Below the pieces are notes generated by a model, which worked only from the letters and a program-made list of their open reading frames with translations, searched no databases and was not told where the DNA came from. Both the position numbers and the translations under genes were made by a program. 64,000 bases of DNA from assembly GCF_000018285.1 (NCBI RefSeq), contig NC_009901.1, forward strand, positions 3,533,001-3,597,000. Direction: 5' to 3'. Shown here piece after piece: positions 17,401-24,800 of the stretch (the stretch's first letter is position 1; every line of letters begins with the position of its first letter). The DNA is from Shewanella pealeana ATCC 700345 (GTDB lineage Bacteria; Pseudomonadota; Gammaproteobacteria; Enterobacterales; Shewanellaceae).

Positions 17401-19491
17401 GAGCTAAATCAGGCAGCGCTAGCAGGCCTAACCAAGACGCTAAGCCATGAGTGGCCAAGTGTTTTCTGTCGAGCGCTCGATATCGCTGTCGATGTTGACG
17501 CAACGCATTTTGCCGATGCTATTGCTAGCGAATTATTTGATGCTAACAACCAACTTGCAGAAGTAGGCATAGCAGCAGATAAGCAAGGTAATGTTAGCCG
17601 CGTAACCTTAGTTGCCGGTGAAGCAAGTGAGAAACACAGTGCATCAGCACTAAACAGTTCAGATAAAATACTGGTGACCGGGGGCGCAAAAGGAGTGACC
17701 TTCGAATGTGCCCTTGCTTTAGCTAAGCGTACACAGTCTCACTTTATTCTTGCAGGTCGTAGTGAGCTACTAGCTATACCTGCATGGGCTGAAAACAAGC
17801 AAATTAGCGAGCTTAAACCCGCTGCCATTGCGCATATTATCTCTACAGGTAGCAAGCCAACACCTAAACAAGTTGAAACCTTAGTTTGGACAGTTAAGAG
17901 TTCAATCGAGATCAACACAGCGCTAGAAGCATTTAACCAAGTTGGTGCAAGTGCTGAATATGTCAGCATGGATGTGACTGACACTGCAGCTATCACAGCT
18001 GCGCTTAATGGTCGCTCAAATGAGATCACCGGCCTTATCCACGGCGCTGGCGTACTTGCTGATAAGCATATTCAAGATAAGACAATTGAAGAGCTAGCTC
18101 GCGTTTACGGCACTAAGGTTAACGGCCTTAAAGCTCTGCTTGCCGCGCTCGACTCAAGCAAGGTAAAACTACTTGCTATGTTCTCATCTGCTGCAGGTTT
18201 TTACGGCAACACAGGTCAGAGTGACTACGCCATGTCAAACGACATCCTGAACAAGGCCGCGCTGCAGTTCTCTGCACGTAATCCACAAGCAAAAGTGATG
18301 AGCTTTAACTGGGGTCCTTGGGATGGCGGTATGGTTACCGATGCGTTGAAGAAGATGTTCACCGACCGTGGCGTATACGTTATCCCACTAAAAGCGGGAG
18401 CAGAGCTATTTGCTACTCAGCTATTAGGTGAGACTGGCGTGCAACTGCTAATAGGTACTTCTATGCAAGGCGGTGACTCTACTAAAGCTGACGGCTCTTC
18501 TCAGGCTGAAGGCTCTAAAGAGGCTGCTTCTGTAAAAAAGCTTAATGCGGGTGAGGTGTTTAACACATCGCGCCCGCTAGCACCTGTTGCTTTAACGCCT
18601 ATGACGTTAACAAGAGCCTTAAACCCTAACGCGATGGTCTTTATCCAAGACCACCGCATTAGCGGTAACCCTGTGTTGCCCACTGTATGTGCAATACAGT
18701 GGATGCGCGAGGCAGCAAGTAAGATGCTCGGCGCTCAAGTTAAAGTACTCGATTACAAGCTACTGAAAGGGATTATCTTCGACAGCAAAGATGCTCAGGA
18801 GATAACCCTTGAATTGACGCCTACTGACAACGGCCAAATGAGCGCATTAATCAGCAGTCAAGGTCGCCCTCAGTACAAGGCTACGCTTGCAGTGTCAAGT
18901 GAGAGATTTACCACTAAATCGTTCGATTTAATGGGTGATGCTGTTACATCGGCATCTGAGCTCTACAGCAACGGTACCCTATTCCATGGACCGCGTTTAC
19001 AGGGCATAAAACAGGTATTTAACTTTGATGATGCCGGTCTACTGGCGCATTGTGAACTACCACAGGTAGATAGCAGTGATTGCGGTGAGTTTGTCGCTAC
19101 AACGCATATTGGTGGCAGTCAGCCGTTTGCTGAAGATCTACTGCTACAGGCGATGCTGGTCTGGGCAAGACTTAAGTACGGCGCAGCAAGCTTACCTTCT
19201 TCTATCGGTGAATTTATCTCAAATAAACCGCTAGCATTTGGTGACAAAGCAATACTTGAGCTTGAGGTCGTGAAAACAAATGCTCGCTCACTTGAGGCGA
19301 ATGTTACGCTTTACCATGAAAATGGTGAGCTTAGCGCGATGATGAAAGGGGCAAAAGTCACTATCAGCAAGAACCTCAATAGCGCTTTTTTGAATGAAAC
19401 AGCCTTGAGCGTTGGTGAATCAGCCTTGAGCGATAGCAAGAAAGCCTTGAGCGCTGAAGAAAAAGCCCTGAGCAAGGGAGAGCGTGCTTAA
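11440..19491 (+). CDS. pfaA: PUFA synthase subunit PfaA (KS-MAT-5xACP-KR-DH-like)
   Basis: A 2683-residue multidomain subunit that elongates and ketoreduces the growing acyl chain. In order: ketosynthase (about 30-490; active cysteine C232 in DAACAGS); malonyl-CoA acyltransferase (about 610-950; S712 in GHSFGE); a charged repeat segment (about 1008-1033, EVEKVIEVE type); a Gln/Ala/Pro-rich linker; five tandem ACPs with phosphopantetheine serines at 1311, 1425, 1528, 1640 and 1745, all in LGIDSIKRVEIL; ketoreductase (about 2075-2350, VTGGAKG); and a C-terminal dehydratase-like hot-dog region (DHRISGNPVLPT, H2405). The extreme C terminus is a short repeat of ALS-containing units. Start and stop overlap both neighbours by one base. 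Confidence 0.97.
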   Translation: MSQTSKPTKSAKVTEQAQDSQADSRLNKRLKDMPIAIVGMASIFANSRYLNKFWDLISEKIDAITELPSTHWQPEEYYDANKSTPDKSYCKRGGFLPDVDFNPMEFGLPPNILELTDSSQLLSLIVAKEVLADANLPEGYDRDKIGITLGVGGGQKISHSLTARLQYPVLKKVFASSGISDQDSEMLIKKFQDQYVHWEENSFPGSLGNVIAGRIANRFDFGGMNCVVDAACAGSLAAMRMALTELTEGRSEMMITGGVCTDNSPSMYMSFSKTPAFTTNETIQPFDIDSKGMMIGEGIGMVALKRLEDAERDGDRIYSVIKGVGASSDGKFKSIYAPRPEGQAKALNRAYDDAGFAPHTLGLIEAHGTGTAAGDAAEFAGLCSVFRDENDTKQHIALGSVKSQIGHTKSTAGTAGLIKAALALHHKVLPATINVSQPSPKLDIENSPFYLNTETRPWLPRADGTPRRAGISSFGFGGTNFHFVLEEYNNEHSRIDSEKAKYRQRQVAQSFLVSASDKATLINELSTLSASATQAEFILKDAAANYPLRELKANAPRIGLVANSSEELVNQIKQAVSKLESSDDSAWQLPGGTSYRANAAIDVANKESGKVAALFAGQGSQYLNMGRELTCYYPEMRQQFVTADKVFAANNKMPLSQTLYPKPVFNKDDLKTQEATLTNTANAQSAIGAISMGQYELFTAAGFNADMVAGHSFGELSALCAAGVISSDDYYKLAFARGDAMATKAPAKDGVEADAGAMYAIITKSAADLEAVEATIAKFDGVKVANYNAPTQSVIAGPTDSTGEAAKALSQLGYKAINLPVSGAFHTELVGHAQAPFAKAIDAAKFTKACRALYSNATGTVYDTSATKIKASFKKHMLQSVRFTAQLEAMYDAGARVFVEFGPKNILQKLVQGTLADKANEICTISINPNPKGDSDFQLKQAAVQLAVAGIKLDNIDPYQADIAAPEKKSPMSISLNAANHISKATRAKMAKSLETGIVTSKVEHLIEEKIIEVEKVIEVERIVEKVVEVEKLVEVAVPAQAGVVQGSSIQASSVIDSGIESQVVSKNSKPAAHSVSGDALSNFFAAQQQAAQLHQQFLEIPQQYGETFTTLMTEQTKLAGSGIAIPESLQRSMEQFHQLQAQTLQSHTQFLEMQTGSNIAALNLLNGSPATYAPVIENKVIQTEVVQREVVAQPAIIATPATPVQPAPVQTTAVQTAPTQAPQVKTAPVATTPQVQAPQVVRQAAPAQAAVVPTNTSPVAVISAETALSATLSSEKVQATMLEVVAEKTGYPTEMLELEMDMEADLGIDSIKRVEILGTVQDELPGLPELSPEDLAECRTLGEIVNYMNSKLTNTSAAAALNVSAAEGSAVSSTPVHSGLSAETALSAQKVQATMMSVVAEKTGYPTEMLELEMDMEADLGIDSIKRVEILGTVQDELPGLPELNPEDLAECRTLGEIVAYMGSKLPAEGSANTSAAAALNVSAAEGSLSATQVQSTMMSVVSEKTGYPTEMLELSMDMEADLGIDSIKRVEILGTVQDELPGLPELNPEDLAECRTLGEIVAYMNSKLTNTSAAAAQVPQVNAAPTTNGLSAETALSATLSSEKVQSTMMSVVAEKTGYPTEMLELSMDMEADLGIDSIKRVEILGTVQDELPGLPELNPEDLAECRTLGEIVAYMGSKLPAEGSMNSQHSSTVVSTTETPVNGLSAAKVQSTMMSVVAEKTGYPTEMLELSMDMEADLGIDSIKRVEILGTVQDELPGLPELNPEDLAECRTLGEIVSYMNSKLSTAGATVASTVAAATDAVKSVADTIASTLELPPHSEVALKKLNAADKLQDCFAADTTIVINDDGHNAGVLAEKLTKQGLKVAVVRLPDGQPQSPLSSDVASFQATSIDETGITAIINQVEQQLGQIGGFIHLQPEANESNQADAVNLNEQGFTHLSQAFLWAKLLQPKLTASSDKRRSFITVSRIDGGFGYLNIDALKDAELNQAALAGLTKTLSHEWPSVFCRALDIAVDVDATHFADAIASELFDANNQLAEVGIAADKQGNVSRVTLVAGEASEKHSASALNSSDKILVTGGAKGVTFECALALAKRTQSHFILAGRSELLAIPAWAENKQISELKPAAIAHIISTGSKPTPKQVETLVWTVKSSIEINTALEAFNQVGASAEYVSMDVTDTAAITAALNGRSNEITGLIHGAGVLADKHIQDKTIEELARVYGTKVNGLKALLAALDSSKVKLLAMFSSAAGFYGNTGQSDYAMSNDILNKAALQFSARNPQAKVMSFNWGPWDGGMVTDALKKMFTDRGVYVIPLKAGAELFATQLLGETGVQLLIGTSMQGGDSTKADGSSQAEGSKEAASVKKLNAGEVFNTSRPLAPVALTPMTLTRALNPNAMVFIQDHRISGNPVLPTVCAIQWMREAASKMLGAQVKVLDYKLLKGIIFDSKDAQEITLELTPTDNGQMSALISSQGRPQYKATLAVSSERFTTKSFDLMGDAVTSASELYSNGTLFHGPRLQGIKQVFNFDDAGLLAHCELPQVDSSDCGEFVATTHIGGSQPFAEDLLLQAMLVWARLKYGAASLPSSIGEFISNKPLAFGDKAILELEVVKTNARSLEANVTLYHENGELSAMMKGAKVTISKNLNSAFLNETALSVGESALSDSKKALSAEEKALSKGERA

Positions 19492-21824
19492 TGGTCAACT
19501 CGACAACTAACGTTAGTACATCTAGCAATAGCGTCAGTGATCAAGTTATCAAGAGTGAGATGCCTCTGCGCATCGCACTCTTGATGCTTCCTGCATCACT
19601 AGACTTAAGCTTAAGTTTAACTGCAAAGTCTCAGGCTCCCTCAGAGATGGCCAAGCAGCTTTCAGTGCTAATGCCAGAGCTGTATAACTCTAAATTGCTA
19701 GAAACAACTGAGCTTGTCTCTATCAAGGTAGATGATTTTGAGGCTAATCTAACAGCCACTATCGAATCGATTGAGCAAGGTAAGATAGTGCAAATCTCAA
19801 CAGCGACAAACTCGCTGTTGATGATGCATGCACTAAAAGCGGCGCAAAATAGGATCCATCCTCATGCGCAACTTGCTGCTATGCAAATACAAACAGGGCA
19901 GCTCCAAGCTGGTGCAGCAGCGGTTACTGACGCTTGTATAGCTGATGCTTGTATGGCCGATTCTTGTATGCAGAGCGCATTAAATCAGGCAAAGCGTCAG
20001 CCTGCGAGTGTTAGCAAACGCTTCGACCTACCACAGCTAAATAGCACAGAGCAGTTTGATGCCGTGTGTGAGCTCATCAAAGATCTCGCCTCTCGTACCC
20101 ACCATAGAGATGCAGCATCGATTAGCCCTAAGCAAGCGACGAGTCATTACTGGTTTACCGAGCACCATCAAGCTCGCGTAGTGGCGATCAACCTAACTAA
20201 CCATGCACCTAGCCGCTCTGAGCTCTGCTCAGACTCTAACAGTTGCATTAGTTTCGTGATCTCCCAAGGCACAGGCTTTATCGCCCCGAAATCGATTATC
20301 GGTACTAAGCGATTGCAGCTCATCGTTTGTGCCGATACCCAAGCCCAGCTTATCGCCGAGCTTGGTACACTACAGATAAAACTCAAAGCTCTGACAACAG
20401 AGCCAACGCCAAACGGCCCACTATTGACCCTGATGCGCGATAACTTACTTCGCTATGAGGCCACTCGCAGCGCCACCTACGCCATCACATTGCAGGCAAA
20501 CTCAGTTGAAGCCATGCTTCAAGAGCTCAATGCAATGATTGAAAATGTGCCTAAGGTGCTAAGTGAAAAAGACGAATCGTCACAATATAAGACGCCGGCT
20601 GGGAGCTACTTTACAGCTGAGCCATTAGGTTCAAACGCATCTGGCGGCCTAGCGTTTGTCTACCCAGGTGTTGGAACTGTCTATAGCGATATGTTCAGTG
20701 AGCTACATGGATATTTTCCGTCACTGTATTCACACCTTGAGCGTGAAGGTGATCTAAAGTCCATGTTCCAAGCGGACGCCATCTATCACCTCGATCCAAG
20801 AGTGGCGTCAGCCATGCCACTGGGCGATCTGGCGATTGCCGGTGTGGGTAGCAGTTATCTGCTAACTCAGCTATTGGTGCAAGAGTTCCAGATCACACCT
20901 AACTTTGCACTGGGTTATTCCATGGGTGAAGCATCGATGTGGGCAAGTCTAGGTGTATGGAAGAACCCACACGCCTTGATAGAAAAGACTAAGACAGATC
21001 CACTGTTTACTCGCGCAATCTCAGGCAAGCTCACGGCAGTTAGGCAAGCGTGGCAACTGGATGACAATGCGCCAGATATTGTCTGGAACAGCTTTGTCGT
21101 TCGCTCTCCAGCGGCGCCAATAAAGGCACTTCTACCAGAGTTTCCCCATGCGTACCTTGCGATTGTTCAGGGGGATACCTGTGTGATTGCAGGCTGTGAA
21201 ACTCAGTGCCGTGGTCTACTCACTCAGTTAGGCAAGCGAGGTATTGCTGCAAACCGCGTCACGGCAATGCATACCACGCCAGCAATGGAAGAGCATAGCA
21301 ACGTAGCGCAGTTTTATGAGCAGCCGCTTGAAGAGTCATTACCGACCGACATTAAATTTATTAGTGCAGCCTCAGGCAATAGCTCTGTATCGAATAGCCA
21401 AGGCACCTTCGACAGCCAAGTTGTCGCAAACTCAATAGCCGATACCTTCTGCAACACCTTAGATTTTACCGCGCTGATCCATAGCGCGCAAAAGCAAGGC
21501 GCCAAGTTATTTGTGGAGTTAGGCGCAGACAGACAAAACTGCACTCTTATCGACAAAATAGCCAAACAAGATCGTCAATGTGGCGCCGAGTCAACAGACT
21601 ATCCGTGCTGCACAGTACCTGTTAATGCCAAAGGTGGAGATGATATCACTACCCTACTCAAGGCATTAGGCCAACTCATTAGTCATCGAGTCCCACTCAC
21701 CGTGGCGCCACTTATTGATGGCTTAAATCGTGAGATTGCTCAGACCCAACTGCAAGCTGCATCGACCGCACTACAAGTCACGGCAGAGCAGATGACAAAC
21801 CTAACATTACAAGGAGAAGTCTAA
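19491..21824 (+). CDS. pfaB: PUFA synthase subunit PfaB (acyltransferase)
   Basis: A 777-residue subunit with one recognisable acyltransferase domain (about 380-700) whose nucleophile is S477 in GYSMGEAS; the GVGTVYSDMF and HTTPAMEEH segments are typical of the family. The N-terminal 370 residues form a degenerate ketosynthase-like or linker region without an active cysteine. PfaB is linked to final product choice (EPA versus DHA) in published comparisons. The first bases overlap the pfaA stop and the last overlap the pfaC start, so the three proteins are translationally coupled. Confidence 0.95.
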   Translation: MVNSTTNVSTSSNSVSDQVIKSEMPLRIALLMLPASLDLSLSLTAKSQAPSEMAKQLSVLMPELYNSKLLETTELVSIKVDDFEANLTATIESIEQGKIVQISTATNSLLMMHALKAAQNRIHPHAQLAAMQIQTGQLQAGAAAVTDACIADACMADSCMQSALNQAKRQPASVSKRFDLPQLNSTEQFDAVCELIKDLASRTHHRDAASISPKQATSHYWFTEHHQARVVAINLTNHAPSRSELCSDSNSCISFVISQGTGFIAPKSIIGTKRLQLIVCADTQAQLIAELGTLQIKLKALTTEPTPNGPLLTLMRDNLLRYEATRSATYAITLQANSVEAMLQELNAMIENVPKVLSEKDESSQYKTPAGSYFTAEPLGSNASGGLAFVYPGVGTVYSDMFSELHGYFPSLYSHLEREGDLKSMFQADAIYHLDPRVASAMPLGDLAIAGVGSSYLLTQLLVQEFQITPNFALGYSMGEASMWASLGVWKNPHALIEKTKTDPLFTRAISGKLTAVRQAWQLDDNAPDIVWNSFVVRSPAAPIKALLPEFPHAYLAIVQGDTCVIAGCETQCRGLLTQLGKRGIAANRVTAMHTTPAMEEHSNVAQFYEQPLEESLPTDIKFISAASGNSSVSNSQGTFDSQVVANSIADTFCNTLDFTALIHSAQKQGAKLFVELGADRQNCTLIDKIAKQDRQCGAESTDYPCCTVPVNAKGGDDITTLLKALGQLISHRVPLTVAPLIDGLNREIAQTQLQAASTALQVTAEQMTNLTLQGEV

Positions 21825-24800
21825 TGTCTTCTTCAGACAAGCAACAACAAACAGGTAAGCAGGGCAAGATCGCCATTGTCGGTCTCGCCACTCTCTACCC
21901 AGATGCAAAATCGCCACAAGAATTTTGGCAGAACTTACTCGATAAACGCGACTCGCGCACAACACTGACCAACGAAAAGTTAGGCGCGAACAGCAGCGAT
22001 TACCAAGGCGTTCAAGGCCAGTCAGACCGTTTTTATTGCGATAAAGGCGGCTACATCGAGAACTTCCAATTCGACCCAAGCGGTTACCTACTGCCAAGTG
22101 AAAGTCTTTTAGGGTTAGATGACAGCTTCCTTTGGGCGCTAGACACCAGTCGCAAAGCACTCGATGATGCCGGTATTGCCCTTAGCAGTGATTCACTAAC
22201 TCGAACCGGTATCGTCATGGGGGCGCTTTCGTTCCCAACGACTCGCTCAAATGATCTGTTTCTGCCTATCTATCACAGCGCCGTTGAAAAAGCCTTGCAG
22301 GATAAACTAGGAAACCAAGCATTTAAGCTAAACCCAACCAATGCTGGCAGTGAAAGAGCGCGCAGTGAAACTACGCTCGATAGCGCTAACGGAGCAATTG
22401 CTCACAACGCCTCTAAGGTTGTGGCTGATGCATTAGGCCTAGGCAGCGTACAGCTTAGCCTAGATGCCGCCTGTGCCAGTTCAGTTTACTCACTTAAACT
22501 TGCCTGTGATTACCTAAGCGCTGGCAAAGCAGATGTGATGCTAGCTGGCGCAGTTTCTGGCGCCGATCCCTTCTTTATTAACATGGGCTTCTCAATCTTC
22601 CACGCCTACCCAGATCATGGCGTGTCGGTCCCCTTCGATGCTAACAGTAAAGGCCTATTCGCCGGTGAGGGCGCGGGTGTTTTAGTGTTAAAGCGCCTTG
22701 AAGATGCCGAACGAGATGGCGATAAAATCTATGCCGTTGTCAGCGGTGTTGGCCTGTCAAACGATGGTAAGGGTCAGTTCGTTCTTAGCCCTAACCCTAA
22801 AGGTCAGGTAAAAGCCTTCGAGCGAGCCTATGCTGCCAGTGATATCGAGCCTAAAGATATCGAAGTAATTGAATGTCATGCGACAGGCACACCTCTGGGT
22901 GACAAGATTGAGCTGACTTCGATGGAGACCTTCTTTGAGGGTAAGCTTCAAGGCAGTGATGCACCGTTAATTGGCTCGGCTAAGTCTAACCTAGGTCACC
23001 TACTGACTGCCGCAGGCATGCCAGGGATCATGAAGATGATCTTCGCCATGAAAGAGGGTTTCTTACCACCGAGTATTAATATCAGCGACGCTATCGCCTC
23101 GCCTAACAAGCTCTTTGGTAAACCGACCCTGCCAAATATGGTTCAAGGCTGGCCAGATAAAAGATCAAATAATATTTACGGCGTTAAAACCCGCCATGCT
23201 GGTGTATCGGTATTTGGTTTTGGTGGCTGTAATGCGCACCTGTTACTGGAGTCCTACTCAGCTATTCAGGCTGCAGGCGCCCAAGCCGCAGGCGCTGGCT
23301 CACAAACTGTAAGCAAGCAAGCTGTGCAAGCAAGCAAACCTGAGTCGATGAAGATCACAGGCCTCGCATCACACTTTGGGCCTCTAAGCAGCATTAATCA
23401 GTTAAATGCTGCCATTGTGAGTAATAGCAACGGCTTTATTTCGCTACCTAAGCAGCGCTGGAAGGGACTAGAAAAGCATACTGAACTGCTTGCCGAGTTT
23501 GGTCTAAACGCAGCGCCAAAAGGTGGCTATGTCGATAGTTTCGAACTCGACTTTTTGCGCTTTAAGCTGCCGCCAAACGAAGATGATCGCCTGATCTCAC
23601 AACAGCTGATGTTGATGAAAGTCACCGACGAAGCTATTCGTGATGCCAAGCTAAATCCTGGGCAGAAGGTTGCCGTGTTAGTCGCCATGGAAACTGAACT
23701 TGAGCTACACCAGTTCCGCGGCCGCGTTAATCTACATACTCAGCTTCAAGAAAGCCTGTCTGCCATGGGCGTGACCTTAAGCACTGAGGAATATCAAGCC
23801 TTAGAAGCTATCACTATGGATAGTGTGCTCGATGCAGCCAAGCTGAATCAATACACCAGCTTTATCGGCAATATCATGGCTTCGCGTATTGCGTCATTAT
23901 GGGACTTTAATGGTCCAGCGTTTACTATCTCTGCCGCTGAGCAGTCGGTGAGTCGCTGTATCGATGTCGCCCAGAATATGATGGCAAGTGAAGCACTGGA
24001 TGCAGTGGTGATTGCTGCGGTCGATCTCTCGGGTAGTTTCGAGCAGGTGATCTTGAAAAACAGTGTCGAGCCCGTATCACTCGATGCCACAGCCGCTCAA
24101 AACAGCCAAGGCTGGAATGTCGGTGAAGGCGCTGGTGCTATCGTACTAGTACCAAGCGATTCAAGCGCTGCTGATGGCCAAGGCGCTTATGGGCAAATAA
24201 GCTCACTTGCCTTTGGCAAGGCGACAGAGGCGAAGCAGGTCACTGATCGCTTGTTGACTCAAGTCGGCGCAGAACATAGCAGCATCAAGCTGGTTGAAAC
24301 CAGTGTTGCACCGGGTAGCCTCTATTCATCGGTAAACGATATGTTCCCTCACGCCAACAGCACTAGTGCTGAAGAGCGTATCGGCCATAACTTTGCCGCT
24401 GCCGGAATGGCGAGTCTTCTTCACGGTCTACTCAACCTTTCTTTGCAAAATCAGCAAGGGCTAGCCCCACTGAGCGCATTGGTCGTCAACACCAACGAAA
24501 ATCAAATCTCTCAGCTTTTGATTAGCCAAAGTGCAAACCAGCAGCGTGCGCTGTCATCTCGCTTAAGCTGTGAGCTTAAGTCTGATGCTAAGCATCAGTT
24601 ACTCAAACAGGTAACCCTAGGTGGCCGTGATATCTACCAACATATCATGGATACACCGCTTGCCAGTTTAGCTTCCATTCAGAATAAGCTCGCCCAAGGC
24701 ACAGCTTCATCTGTTACCAAGCTAAACAAACCGCTCATTACCCGCACTGTTGCACCTGTTAGCCCTACACCAGTATTAGGTAACCCTATGACCAATCAAG

